In this document: piece after piece, positions 24,782 to 33,439 of the stretch
Layout: every line of letters begins with the position of its first letter
How positions within the stretch are numbered: position 1 is the first letter of the stretch
Assembly (NCBI GenBank): GCA_007280125.1
Contig: QYPT01000044.1
Coordinates: forward strand, 1-56,710
Direction: 5' to 3'
DNA: 56,710 nucleotides
Origin: Streptomycetaceae bacterium
GTDB lineage: Bacteria > Actinomycetota > Actinomycetes > Nanopelagicales > Nanopelagicaceae
Position numbers and translations under genes: made by a program
The notes under the pieces: generated by a model
The model's database searches: none
What the model was told of the DNA's origin: nothing
The model's input: only the letters and a program-made list of their open reading frames with translations

Positions 24782-26150
24782 GAGAAACGATTCGTGTTTC
24801 TTCATCGTCTATATATGCCAGTAGTTTCTCAACTTCTTCATGACTAGATGCTGGCAGTATCGAACCGTTACCGACTATGACCTCAGCGGTCATCGATAGT
24901 GAGTCCAATGTATGGGCAACGTCAATTCCGGGGACAGATAGAGCAGTTCCAGCTAGACGCCCATATCGAATGCAGGTAAATTCCCAAAGGCCCGGCGTTG
25001 AAATTGGCTTTGCGAGAATTATTTCTGGCAAGGATGCAAGGGCATGTATGTGGTGAGCGCGGGAATTATTGCGAACTAGTTCATGTATTTCATTGCGAAC
25101 TAGCGCGGCTTTTTCAAATAGTTCGGCATCGCTAAAGTCATTCATTCGTTTGTTGAGTCTTGTCGATGCTTCACGAATATCGACTGATTCGAAAGTTTTG
25201 AGCCACGTCGGCATTTTTTGGAATCGAGAACGTTTGTTGTAGTGAGGCTTATGCTCATTGATCATTCGCAGTTCACGTACCTGTGCTTCAAGGATGGTGG
25301 CACAAACTATGGCATCTATGTGATGAGTGACGGCAATCATTTCGTGCATACGTTTTCGAGTTTCAGCCGCTGTGAAATAGTTACGAACACGAGTTCGGAG
25401 ATTTCTAGATGTACCAACGTACAGAGGTTCGTTCTTTGGTCCTCTAAAGATGTAGACGCCAGGTGCTTGAGGGATAGAAGATGCGAGATGGCGTTTATCT
25501 CGTTGCGCACTTGTAAGGCGCGAACTAAATCCCTTGAGTTCCTCAAGAGTAGTAACGCCAAAAGAACCTAAACGCTCAAAGATTCCGTGCAATACATCAA
25601 CAGTGGCCCGAGCATCATCTAGCGCTCGGTGTGTAGGTGAGGTGCGTGCACGGAAAAATATTGCGAGGGTTCCTAATTTGCAGTTAGGAACTTCGTCCTT
25701 AGTCAGAACCTGTCTGGCTAAGCGTGCAGTATCGACAACCTGAAAATTGGGCCATACATAATTGTTCTGCTTGGCCGCCGCTTTGAGAAAGCCGAGATCA
25801 AAAGGCGCGTTATGAGCAACGACAACACTTTCATCAGGGGAGCCAAAGAATTCCAACAATGCGGGAAAAGTTTCTTGAATGCTCGGAGCGCTAATCACCA
25901 TTGAATTAGTGATGCCAGTTAAGACTGTTATGTAGGCAGGAATATCTCCACCTGGGTTTATGAGGGTTTGAAACTCGCCAATAATTTCCCCGCCTCGCAC
26001 CTTAACTGCGCCGATTTCGGTGATACTGGATTGCTCAGGGGAGCCCCCCGAAGTTTCTAAGTCAACAACGACGAAAGTAGTCTCAGCAAGGTTTCGCCCG
26101 AGATCTTCAAAGGCGCCTTGCCACGCCTCGTTAACCCGACCTTCACTCAT
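24699..26150 (-). CDS. DEDDh 3'-5' exonuclease fused to a UvrC-like GIY-YIG domain
   Basis: 483-aa two-domain nuclease of a type common in Actinobacteria. The N-terminal DnaQ-like part (about 25-200) has FVVVDLETSGG, VVAHNAPFDLGFL and HRALDDARATVDVL, giving the acidic DEDDh residues. The middle part (about 220-310) resembles the UvrC GIY-YIG domain: PGVYIFRGPKNEPLYVGTSRNLRTRV, then KPHYNKR. The rest is unlike UvrC. ATG 26150 is preferred over TTG 26180 because TATCGT lies 7 nt before it. A repair or proofreading role is inferred from the fold only. Confidence 0.85.
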   Translation of the reverse strand: MSEGRVNEAWQGAFEDLGRNLAETTFVVVDLETSGGSPEQSSITEIGAVKVRGGEIIGEFQTLINPGGDIPAYITVLTGITNSMVISAPSIQETFPALLEFFGSPDESVVVAHNAPFDLGFLKAAAKQNNYVWPNFQVVDTARLARQVLTKDEVPNCKLGTLAIFFRARTSPTHRALDDARATVDVLHGIFERLGSFGVTTLEELKGFSSRLTSAQRDKRHLASSIPQAPGVYIFRGPKNEPLYVGTSRNLRTRVRNYFTAAETRKRMHEMIAVTHHIDAIVCATILEAQVRELRMINEHKPHYNKRSRFQKMPTWLKTFESVDIREASTRLNKRMNDFSDAELFEKAALVRNEIHELVRNNSRAHHIHALASLPEIILAKPISTPGLWEFTCIRYGRLAGTALSVPGIDVAHTLDSLSMTAEVIVGNGSILPASSHEEVEKLLAYIDDEETRIVSLKGQWALPILASMTPTFAEVPLLDRHL

Positions 26151-26157
26151 AGCGCAC

Positions 26158-26163
26158 ACGATA
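26158..26163 (-). promoter_or_regulatory. Leaderless -10 hexamer TATCGT for the DEDDh nuclease gene
   Basis: On the minus strand TATCGT is followed by gtgcgct (7 nt) and ATG 26150. Confidence 0.55.
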
Positions 26164-26191
26164 TGACATTGAAGTGACAATTAACCTGCTC

Positions 26192-26197
26192 TACGCT
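26192..26197 (+). promoter_or_regulatory. Leaderless -10 hexamer TACGCT for the esterase gene
   Basis: TACGCT is followed by ggtatgc (7 nt) and ATG 26205. This supports 26205 over the nearby out-of-frame ATG 26201. Confidence 0.55.
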
Positions 26198-26204
26198 GGT
26201 ATGC

Positions 26205-26981
26205 ATGGGAACAGAGGGAGCACCCGCGGGGTTACTTGAAGATTTTGCAATTCGAGGCAGTGGCAACCACGAACGCATAGGAATTCTTTTGGTTCATGGA
26301 TTTACCGGCTCACCTTCTTCCATGCGTCCGTGGGCAGAATTCTTTGCGGCGCGTGGATATAGCGTGCGAGTTCCACGACTTCCTGGTCATGCAACGCAAT
26401 GGCAAGATTTAAACAGGGTTTCTTGGCAAGAGTGGCCAGCGCGCATTGAATTGGAATTAGATGAACTGCATAAATCATGTGACCACGTTTTCATTTTTGG
26501 GCTTTCTATGGGTGGCGGAACAACGCTTTATGTGACGGCGCATCACGGCGATAAAGTCTCAGGAATTGTGCTTGTCAATCCGATGATTCATATGCCGGGC
26601 GTGAAGGCTAGCTTGCTTCCGGTTATGTCACGGCTTAAGTCACATCTGCCATCTGTTGGAAACGATATCAAGCGCCCCAACATTTCTGAATATGGATACG
26701 ACGCACTGCCGCTTAAAGGACTTGCTCAACTCGGAAAATTTCTAAAAATTACTCGTAAAACGTTGGGATTAATAAAAGTTCCCATGATGCTTTTTCATAG
26801 CGTTGAGGATCATGTCCTTCCTGTCACAAATACTGAAATTATTATGGCTGAGGTTGGTTCACAATCTAAGCAACGGATTGAACTCGTAAACAGTTATCAC
26901 GTTGCAACACTGGATTATGACTCAGATGTTATTTTCGAGAATTCGTTAGTGTTTGTTCAGGAACTCTCTAAAACTCTTTGA
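26205..26981 (+). CDS. Alpha/beta hydrolase, carboxylesterase/monoacylglycerol-lipase type
   Basis: Cytoplasmic serine hydrolase of 258 aa. The oxyanion-side motif is LLVHGFTGSPSSM, the nucleophile elbow GLSMGG, the acid is likely the Asp in HSVEDHVLP and the base the His in NSYHVATLDYD, matching the Est30-like carboxylesterase layout. Natural substrates are unknown. It is transcribed divergently from the nuclease gene with a 54-bp gap and overlaps the convergent EamA gene by 25 bp. Confidence 0.85.
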   Translation: MGTEGAPAGLLEDFAIRGSGNHERIGILLVHGFTGSPSSMRPWAEFFAARGYSVRVPRLPGHATQWQDLNRVSWQEWPARIELELDELHKSCDHVFIFGLSMGGGTTLYVTAHHGDKVSGIVLVNPMIHMPGVKASLLPVMSRLKSHLPSVGNDIKRPNISEYGYDALPLKGLAQLGKFLKITRKTLGLIKVPMMLFHSVEDHVLPVTNTEIIMAEVGSQSKQRIELVNSYHVATLDYDSDVIFENSLVFVQELSKTL

Positions 26982-27859
26982 CGAGTTGAAAGCGCCCACA
27001 AAACAGAAGCCACAACTCCGAAGGCAATAACTAGCATTCCTAAAGTTACCTTTTCATGTAAAAGTGTCGCAGCCCAGCCTACGGTCATGATTGCTTGCAA
27101 CTGCTGCACCTGAGAGCCATGAGCTGTACCTGCATCACGCAATCCTCTAAACCATGCAAAGAAACCTATGTACATGGAGAAGATGCCTATCATCGTCATA
27201 CCTGCAACGGCGTGGAAAGTGACAGGGTGTAAGTCATGGGTCTTAATCCAAATAATGGCTGACGCAGGAATGCAAAAAGGAAGTCCGAAAATAACAACCC
27301 AAGAGATAACTTGCCATCCTGGCATGGCGCGAGATAGCTCTGCACCTACAACATAGCAATATGAGGATGCGATGACGGCGAGGATGGTGAAGATATCTGC
27401 CTTTAGGTCACGACCTGTGCCCCCTCCTCGAGTGATCGCAAAGAGTATGAGCAGAAAAGTTCCGCATGAGGAAGCAATCCAAAACTGCATCGAAACGTGG
27501 GTCTTATCCTTGATGACTGCAAAAATCGCTGTTACTAGTGGCATGATCGCAGCGATTACTGCAACATGTGCTGAAGTCGTTCGTTGTAATGCAAGAGCTA
27601 TAAGAGTTGGCCAAATTAAAGCAGTCCCCACCGTTACATAGATTATTGACTTCAAATATTGTCGGGGGATTAGTGGCACCCGTCTAATGAACAGTAAAGG
27701 TATAGCAAGGACACTGGCCATAATTGGGCGAAAGAATGCAGTGAATAGGGGATCGAAACTTTCTAGAGCCCATTTAGTCATGGGAAGCGAAAGAGAGAAG
27801 AAAAAGACCCCTATGAAAGCAAACCATAAGCCTGAGGTTTCTTTCTTTGACAGGTGCAT
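26957..27859 (-). CDS. EamA/DMT-family transporter
   Basis: Drug/metabolite-transporter superfamily permease with ten predicted transmembrane segments across 300 aa and the internal two-fold repeat of EamA domains (first half with PLPMTKWALES-like opening, second half from about residue 150). Typical cargo is a small metabolite or amino acid, but nothing here fixes it. Start ATG 27859 begins with a short basic N-terminus (MHLSKKET). It is a single gene facing the esterase gene. Confidence 0.85.
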   Translation of the reverse strand: MHLSKKETSGLWFAFIGVFFFSLSLPMTKWALESFDPLFTAFFRPIMASVLAIPLLFIRRVPLIPRQYLKSIIYVTVGTALIWPTLIALALQRTTSAHVAVIAAIMPLVTAIFAVIKDKTHVSMQFWIASSCGTFLLILFAITRGGGTGRDLKADIFTILAVIASSYCYVVGAELSRAMPGWQVISWVVIFGLPFCIPASAIIWIKTHDLHPVTFHAVAGMTMIGIFSMYIGFFAWFRGLRDAGTAHGSQVQQLQAIMTVGWAATLLHEKVTLGMLVIAFGVVASVLWALSTRQRVLESS

Positions 27860-27916
27860 TGCTACAGAGTGCCATAAGCGGCGCTAATTAGTGCGTTGTG
27901 ATGGAGGGTTTCCGCA

Positions 27917-28585
27917 ATGACTTCTTCTATTATTTCCATTATGAGAGAGCGATTAACTGATAAGCAAAAGATTGCTGTAGCTGGCATTTTCGCGGGAATC
28001 ATCCTGGCCTTTGTTACATACGAGCTTTTCAACAAGGCCCACTATTCCTATCCACCGTTGGTGATGCGAGGTTGGTTGGATGAGAAGATCCCAGTTATCT
28101 CGATCTTCGTTGTACCGTATTTAAGTTTTCACCTTTTGGCTGCCTTTGTTGTCCCGTATCTCTCTCTCAAATTGGGAAATTTCAAGATCTTTCTTGTCAA
28201 CGGATTGGCGATTATTCTTGGGCAACTTTTCCTAGACATTGCTTATACGTTTTTCCAAACAGAGGTTCCACGGACTCCTGTTCCCGGCAATTCTCCTTTT
28301 GACTGGGTGCTCACTCACGTCGTGTATGGAAATGACCAACCGTTAAATGGTTTTCCTTCCAACCATGTCACCTGGTCGATTGTTTCAATCATTGCTCTCT
28401 GGCGTCTTCGCCACATCGCTCCTCGGATTTCCTGGTTCTTAATGCTTTGGTTTGCAACAATTCTTCCTGCGACAGTTTTCCTTCACCAGCATTTCGTGAT
28501 TGATATTTATGGGGGAATATTCGTAGGATTCACTGCCTACTGGAGTTGCATGTTCCTCATCGAGAAGCCGCAGCTCACTCCATAG
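27917..28585 (+). CDS. PAP2-family membrane phosphatase
   Basis: Membrane phosphatase of the type-2 phosphatidic-acid phosphatase superfamily; 222 aa with about six hydrophobic segments. The active-site parts visible are VPRTPVPG (a variant of the first motif), GFPSNHVTWS with the catalytic His, and HQHFVIDIYGG. The likely substrates are lipid or polyprenyl phosphates, or inositol-containing lipids, at the outer membrane face. A GGAGGG sequence lies upstream of the ATG. Confidence 0.82.
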   Translation: MTSSIISIMRERLTDKQKIAVAGIFAGIILAFVTYELFNKAHYSYPPLVMRGWLDEKIPVISIFVVPYLSFHLLAAFVVPYLSLKLGNFKIFLVNGLAIILGQLFLDIAYTFFQTEVPRTPVPGNSPFDWVLTHVVYGNDQPLNGFPSNHVTWSIVSIIALWRLRHIAPRISWFLMLWFATILPATVFLHQHFVIDIYGGIFVGFTAYWSCMFLIEKPQLTP

Positions 28586-28688
28586 ACTCAAATCTGCACA
28601 ATTCGAGCAAGGAATGCGTGGGATGGCCCAGTATGTGATTGATGACCTCTACGCTTAGGGCACAAAGATGCCCAACAAGGAGATTGTC

Positions 28689-29345
28689 ATGACTAAGAAA
28701 CTTGCCGCTGAATTTATCGGGACTTTTACGTTAATCCTTATTGGCGCCGGAACAATCATGAATGGCAAAGCCGATCTACTCGGCGTCGCATTGGCACATG
28801 GATTAGCTATTGCAATCATGGTCAGTGCATTTGCTGCTATTTCTGGAGCACACTTCAATCCGGCAGTTTCCTTGGGAATGCTTGTCACCCGCAGAATCAA
28901 TCTCAATACTTTCATTTCATACGTAGTGGCTCAGCTTGCTGGAGCAGGCGTTGCAGCTCTCGTACTTCGATACATATTTGGTTGGGATAGCGATGCTGGA
29001 AAATCTCTCGGCAGCGCAGCAGTTGGTGCAGGACTCTCGCCAATGAAAGCAATGATTGCCGAAGCGATTGGAACATTCTTACTTGTTGCTGTCATCTTTG
29101 GTGTTGCCGTTGATAAGCGCGGGACTTTTAGCGCGGTAGCAGGTTTCCCAATTGGATTGATGATTACATTAGATATTCTTTTAATGGGTCCACTCACCGG
29201 CGCAACCGTGAATCCTGCTCGTTGGTTTGGGCCTGCACTGGTATCTGGCACATGGACAGATAGTTGGGTCTGGATACTTGGACCACTACTAGGTGGAGCG
29301 ATTGCCGCTTGGGCATATGACGCAATCTTTGCACCGGAGAAATAA
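28689..29345 (+). CDS. Aquaporin (MIP family)
   Basis: Water or small-solute channel of 218 aa with six transmembrane segments and the two NPA half-helices: HFNPAVSLG (Asn57) and VNPARWFGP. The Arg after the second NPA is the selectivity-filter arginine. The sequence resembles the AqpZ-type more than GlpF, but water versus glycerol is not settled. ATG 28689 follows AAGGAG; the frame upstream to 28668 is dispensable. Its TAA shares one base with the following PaiB ATG. Confidence 0.9.
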   Translation: MTKKLAAEFIGTFTLILIGAGTIMNGKADLLGVALAHGLAIAIMVSAFAAISGAHFNPAVSLGMLVTRRINLNTFISYVVAQLAGAGVAALVLRYIFGWDSDAGKSLGSAAVGAGLSPMKAMIAEAIGTFLLVAVIFGVAVDKRGTFSAVAGFPIGLMITLDILLMGPLTGATVNPARWFGPALVSGTWTDSWVWILGPLLGGAIAAWAYDAIFAPEK

Positions 29346-29956
29346 TGTACATTCCCAAACATTTTGCACCGACCGATGAAGCAGCAAAAGTATTTCTCTC
29401 CACGATCGATTCGGCGCATCTTGTAACCAATACATCTGAGGGACTTAAGTCAACTTTTTTGCCTGTCATCTATCAAGCTGATTCAAATGTAATTGTGGGC
29501 CATCTTTCTCGAGGTAACGACCAGTGGAAGTTGCCGAGCTTTGGGGAGTCGCTCCTGATCGCCACTACTGATGATTCCTATATTTCTCCGAGTTGGTATG
29601 CGACAAAGCAGTTAACTCAAAAAGTTGTTCCGACTTGGGATTATCTGACTGCACATGTTTATGGCCAACTAGTAATTCACGATGACGTAGATTGGCTGCG
29701 TATTCAGGTCACGGCTCTTTCCAATAAATTTGAATCGCGCCGCGAGATCCCTTGGAAGGTAGAAGATGCCCCCGAGGATTACATGCAGGCACAACTTCGC
29801 GGAATCGTCGGTATCGAATTGAAAATTACACGGATAGAAGTTTCCTTCAAAATGAGCCAAAATAAAACACCCGAAGACCTAGATGGCGTAATCGCCGGAT
29901 TAACAGCAGATGGAAATGGCGCTTTTGCCGACAAAATCGAAGGTCTTAAGAATTAG
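29345..29956 (+). CDS. PaiB-family FMN-binding protein
   Basis: 203-aa member of the PaiB/FMN-binding split-barrel family, named after a negative regulator of Bacillus. The N-terminus MYIPKHFAP and the later FESRREIPWKVEDAP and GIVGIELKITRIE fit the family well. FMN binding is a family property; a regulatory role in this organism is not shown. It is coupled to the aquaporin stop by one shared base and followed after 27 bp by a GNAT gene. Confidence 0.88.
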   Translation: MYIPKHFAPTDEAAKVFLSTIDSAHLVTNTSEGLKSTFLPVIYQADSNVIVGHLSRGNDQWKLPSFGESLLIATTDDSYISPSWYATKQLTQKVVPTWDYLTAHVYGQLVIHDDVDWLRIQVTALSNKFESRREIPWKVEDAPEDYMQAQLRGIVGIELKITRIEVSFKMSQNKTPEDLDGVIAGLTADGNGAFADKIEGLKN

Positions 29957-29983
29957 ATTCTGCGCACAGAAAGATTTCTAGGT

Positions 29984-30535
29984 ATGCGAGAAACGATTAT
30001 CGAAACGCCCCGGCTCGAGCTCTACCATCTGGACGCAGAAGAAATTGTTACTCTCTTTGAAACTCCAGAAGACCTAAGTATCTATGAAGGCAAAACCTTC
30101 ACTAATCCATATCGCGTCCTCATGGATGACTCGGGACCACTTGCTTGGCGTGTACCGCAGGTTAAGGCAGATGCATTGTTGAATAAGTGGTTTGTCAGGT
30201 GGATTATCTTGAAATCAACACGAGAAATTATCGGCAGTACAAGTTTTCACGGAGCCCCTGATGAAGTCGGCATGATTGAAATAGGCCTTGGCCTTGACAG
30301 CAATTTTCACAACCAAGGGTTCGGTTTTGAAGTGCTCAAAGGAATGTGGGATTGGGTCTCCAAGCAAGGTGGCGTGAAGGTTTTGCGTTACACCGTTTCG
30401 GCGCAGAATCTTGCATCAGTTGCGCTAGTGGGTAAATTCGGTTTTAAACACGTTGGTCAGCAAATGGATGAGATTGATGGACCCGAAGAAATATACGAAC
30501 TTAGCGTTCAAGACTATGGTTCTCTACATGATTAA
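29984..30535 (+). CDS. GNAT-family N-acetyltransferase (RimJ/RimL-like)
   Basis: Acetyl-CoA-dependent acetyltransferase of 183 aa. It starts with the RimJ/RimL-type ETPRLELYHLD and has the GNAT core GMIEIGLGLDSNFHNQGFGFEVLK with the acetyl-CoA loop variant HNQGFG, followed by VSAQNLASVALVGKFGFKHVG. The acceptor is unknown; proteins, spermidine or small amines are possible. PaiB-type genes next to an acetyltransferase recall the Bacillus paiA/paiB pair. The end overlaps the next gene by 8 nt. Confidence 0.85.
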   Translation: MRETIIETPRLELYHLDAEEIVTLFETPEDLSIYEGKTFTNPYRVLMDDSGPLAWRVPQVKADALLNKWFVRWIILKSTREIIGSTSFHGAPDEVGMIEIGLGLDSNFHNQGFGFEVLKGMWDWVSKQGGVKVLRYTVSAQNLASVALVGKFGFKHVGQQMDEIDGPEEIYELSVQDYGSLHD

Positions 30536-31322
30536 AGTCTTATTAGCTGGAGCAACAGGTTGGACAGGTAAAGCTGTCGCAAGGGCACTTCACGATAGCG
30601 ATGATTTTGAATTCGTTAGTGCGCTAACACGAAGCACTAACGGCCAAGACTTAGGTGAAGTAATTAGTGACTCACACTGGGGCACGCCGATCTACTCTGA
30701 TCTATCCCAAGCTCTTGTCGGCGTGGATGTCATGATCGAGTACACCGGTCATGCTTCGGTGAAGGCGAATACCTTGGCTGCAATTGCTGCTGGCGTTCAT
30801 GTTGTTGTTGGTTCATCGGGAATGTCTGCCGAGGATTTTGCAGAAATTGAATCAGCTGCCAAGGCTAAGAACGTTGGAGTCATTGCTGCGGGAAACTACG
30901 CTCTCACTGCCGCCCTTGCCCAAGCTGCCGCTTTGATGGTGGCAAAGCATCTTCCACAATGGGAGGTTATTGATTACGCCAGTAAGAAGAAGCCAGATGT
31001 ACCAAGTGGCACCGCTCGAGAATTAGCCGAGAAATTAAGCGCAGTTCATAGACCAGAGATCGGAGTCCCAGTAAAGGATATTGCTGGACCGCAAGAGGCT
31101 CGCGGCGCTGATGTCGGCGGAACCCAAGTGCATTCAATCCGACTTCCGAGTTTCGTTGTTTCAACGGAGGTAATTTTCGGGCTTCCTGACCAAAGACTTT
31201 CCATCAGATTCGATGCGGGCAGTTCTGCTGAGCCTTATGTTGATGGCACCATATTAGCGGCAAAGGCAGTCGTAGATACCGTGGGATTAATTCGCGGACT
31301 CGAGAACATCCTTATCGTGTGA
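30528..31322 (+). CDS. DapB-family reductase-like protein lacking the catalytic His pair
   Basis: 264-aa NAD(P)-binding protein related to 4-hydroxy-tetrahydrodipicolinate reductase. It has the Rossmann GATGWTGKAV, the middle GVHVVVGSSGMS, and the C-terminal PSGTARELAE (159 on). The catalytic HH of DapB is Ala151-Ser152 here (YASKKKPDVPSGT), with lysines following. It may be a second, altered enzyme rather than the lysine-pathway DapB. ATG 30528 overlaps the GNAT stop by 8 nt, with an alternative at 30516. Confidence 0.75.
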   Translation: MIKVLLAGATGWTGKAVARALHDSDDFEFVSALTRSTNGQDLGEVISDSHWGTPIYSDLSQALVGVDVMIEYTGHASVKANTLAAIAAGVHVVVGSSGMSAEDFAEIESAAKAKNVGVIAAGNYALTAALAQAAALMVAKHLPQWEVIDYASKKKPDVPSGTARELAEKLSAVHRPEIGVPVKDIAGPQEARGADVGGTQVHSIRLPSFVVSTEVIFGLPDQRLSIRFDAGSSAEPYVDGTILAAKAVVDTVGLIRGLENILIV

Positions 31323-31355
31323 GTTATCAATCAACGAAGATACTTCTTCGTTAAA

Positions 31356-31817
31356 TTATTTGATTCCGACTGATTCCTGACAACGACGCAAGATTCGTTG
31401 TTGAATCTCGAGTATTGATTCTTCACTAGGCTCGAGGTTTGCTTTGAAAAAAGCATGGGAATCTTTTCTTTTGAGGCAAGTGAAGGCAAAATCCAACCTT
31501 TTGATCATAAGTTGTTGCAAATCTTGAATGTCATTTTCTACTACTGGAAAAAGTACTGATAGCTCCTCAAGTGAGTACCACGCTTCATCAACAGCCTTAT
31601 CAATGATGAGCGGACGTGCTCCGGCGGATAAGACTCTTATTTGTTTTGCAGCCATCGCTTCAATATTTCCAAGTGCGCGCAGTAAATCGATGCGCGCATT
31701 GGTGAGGGCTTTAAGGCGATCGGCATCCCATCTTTTCGACTCTTCGCGGGAGGAGATCCAAACGTTAAAGACCATCGTGCCAATGATAGAAATAAGTGCT
31801 CCGATAATGATGTCCAC
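31356..31817 (-). CDS. Hypothetical protein with an N-terminal membrane anchor
   Basis: Not recognised. The 153 residues begin with one hydrophobic segment (about 3-22), then a charged, probably helical cytoplasmic part with SREESKRWDADRLKALT and a C-terminal SEESILEIQQRILRRCQE that look coiled-coil-like. GTG 31817 is preceded by AAAGG about 8 nt away. It is convergent with the dapB-like gene and divergent from the second aldo/keto reductase. Confidence 0.65.
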   Translation of the reverse strand: MDIIIGALISIIGTMVFNVWISSREESKRWDADRLKALTNARIDLLRALGNIEAMAAKQIRVLSAGARPLIIDKAVDEAWYSLEELSVLFPVVENDIQDLQQLMIKRLDFAFTCLKRKDSHAFFKANLEPSEESILEIQQRILRRCQESVGIK

Positions 31818-31895
31818 GATTTAGCCTTTCACGTGCGAGTTGGTGAGAGTGCCCAAGGGTTTCAGTCGTTGGGCGACAGGTCAACGACATCAGTG

Positions 31896-31901
31896 TACGT
31901 T
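31896..31901 (+). promoter_or_regulatory. Leaderless -10 hexamer TACGTT for the second aldo/keto reductase
   Basis: TACGTT is followed by ttgcct (6 nt) and ATG 31908. This supports 31908 over an in-frame start at 31833. Confidence 0.55.
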
Positions 31902-31907
31902 TTGCCT

Positions 31908-32858
31908 ATGATCACAATTCCACAGACCCAATTACGAGTACACCCCTTATGTCTTGGCGGAAATGTTTTTGGGTGGAGTGCCGATGAAGCGCAGTCATTT
32001 GCGGTACTCGATGCCTATGTCGCTGGTGGTGGAAACTTCATTGACACCGCAGATGTTTACTCCGAATGGGCAGAGGGACATGTCGGGGGAGAGTCAGAGT
32101 CAATAATTGGCCGCTGGATGAAATCTCGTGGTAATCGGCATGAATTGGTTATTGCGACGAAAGTTTCCATGTTGTCGACCCGCCCTGGTTTGTCGCCTTC
32201 CAACATTAAGGCGGCGTTGGAGGATTCATTACGTAGGTTGCAAACCGATCATATTGACCTGTATTACTCGCATACAGATGATTTGAATACTCCTCTTGAG
32301 GAGACACTTGCTGCTTACACTGAAGAAATAAAGGCAGGCAAGATCCACCATATCGGCGCCTCTCAATACTCTGGGCCGAGATTGCGATTGGCTATTGAAA
32401 CCTCTAAAGCAAATGGACTAGCCGAGTATGTAGTCTTGCAAGATCAATATAATTTAATGGAACGAAATCCCTTTGAATCCGAACAAGCTAGCGTTATTAA
32501 TGATCTTGGAATTTCTATCTTGCCTTTCTTCGGCTTAGCTCGTGGTTTCTTAACTGGTAAATATCGCCCAGGTATAACCGTGGATTCCGTTCGAGCCGAA
32601 GGAGTTAAGAAATACCAGAATCAAGAGGGGTGGAAAGTACTTGAAGCACTTGATGTGATTGCAAAGAATCATCAATCCTCGCTCGCTGCAATTGCTTTAG
32701 CCTGGCTACGAACTAATCCTGCCGTAAGCACGCCAATTGCTAGTGCTCGATCAGTAGGTCAGTTGAATGAAATTATGCAAGTAGTAGATTTGAGACCTGC
32801 AGAGGTTTCTGAACTAAATAGTTCAACGCATGAAATGCCAAACATCTATTCGGTCTAA
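31908..32858 (+). CDS. Aldo/keto reductase
   Basis: NADPH-dependent AKR of 316 aa, a different branch from the gene at 9164. Catalytic residues are visible in NFIDTADVYSEWAEG (Asp, Tyr), the Lys in VIATKVSML and the His in LYYSHTDDL. The C-terminal ASARSVGQLNEIMQ is the usual cofactor segment. The physiological substrate is unknown. Its 3' end overlaps the DinB gene on the other strand by 36 bp. Confidence 0.9.
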   Translation: MITIPQTQLRVHPLCLGGNVFGWSADEAQSFAVLDAYVAGGGNFIDTADVYSEWAEGHVGGESESIIGRWMKSRGNRHELVIATKVSMLSTRPGLSPSNIKAALEDSLRRLQTDHIDLYYSHTDDLNTPLEETLAAYTEEIKAGKIHHIGASQYSGPRLRLAIETSKANGLAEYVVLQDQYNLMERNPFESEQASVINDLGISILPFFGLARGFLTGKYRPGITVDSVRAEGVKKYQNQEGWKVLEALDVIAKNHQSSLAAIALAWLRTNPAVSTPIASARSVGQLNEIMQVVDLRPAEVSELNSSTHEMPNIYSV

Positions 32859-33290
32859 GTCAATTACCATGCCATTGCTTCGCAGGATCGACGCGATTTG
32901 CCCTTTGTGTTCTGCCGTGTGCGCAACTGCCTGAGATAAAATCATGGATCGTTTGGCGGGAATTGTTTTGCCACCCGTATCAATAGTGAGCAGTTCATCG
33001 TCCAGGCTCACTTGCAATTGTAGGGCGGTTGCAAAATCTCCAAGGTGGGATTTGAATCTGCGGACATCAGCCATAGTTTGTGCGGGGAGATGTTCTGACC
33101 ATGGTGTCTTATTAAGGCAGAAATCAAACCATTCTGCGCTTTCCACAAAGTGCATCATCAAGTGGCCAATACTCCATTCGCCAGGCGCGGCCACAAGAGT
33201 TAGGCAATCCTCGGGTAATTCTAAAATTTGGTCGAAGAATTTCTGGTCTGACCAGAGCATGTGAGCTATAGATGTTTCGAGAGTAATCAT
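32823..33290 (-). CDS. DinB-family protein
   Basis: 155-aa four-helix DinB/YfiT-type protein. The metal-binding histidines expected in the family appear as HFVESAEWF (His near 47) and HTAEHKGQI (two His near 123 and 127). Such proteins act as thiol-dependent transferases or remain uncharacterised. TAAAGT 6 nt upstream of the ATG is a plausible leaderless -10. It is divergent from no gene; tRNA-Val lies just upstream on the same strand. Confidence 0.8.
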   Translation of the reverse strand: MITLETSIAHMLWSDQKFFDQILELPEDCLTLVAAPGEWSIGHLMMHFVESAEWFDFCLNKTPWSEHLPAQTMADVRRFKSHLGDFATALQLQVSLDDELLTIDTGGKTIPAKRSMILSQAVAHTAEHKGQIASILRSNGMVIDLDRIDVWHFMR

Positions 33291-33296
33291 GAAAAA

Positions 33297-33302
33297 ACTT
33301 TA
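33297..33302 (-). promoter_or_regulatory. Leaderless -10 hexamer TAAAGT for the DinB gene
   Basis: On the minus strand TAAAGT is followed by 6 nt (tttttc) and ATG 33290. The T-run after tRNA-Val could also contribute to termination. Confidence 0.45.
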
Positions 33303-33316
33303 CTCATTATTTCAAG

Positions 33317-33388
33317 TGGACCGTACTGGGATCGAACCAGTGACCCCCACAATGTCAATGTGGTGCTCTACCGCTGAGCCAACGATCC
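33317..33388 (-). tRNA. tRNA-Val (GAC)
   Basis: 72 nt on the minus strand. The acceptor stem GGATCGT pairs with ACGGTCC (one G:U), the D-arm contains GCTCAGCGGTAGAGC, the anticodon loop reads TTGACAT giving GAC, and the T-arm holds GGTTCGATCC. The 3' discriminator is A and CCA is not encoded. Confidence 0.95.
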
Positions 33389-33439
33389 TTGCTGTGCGAG
33401 GAAGCATACCTTACGAAATCAGTAGATTACCAAGGTGAT

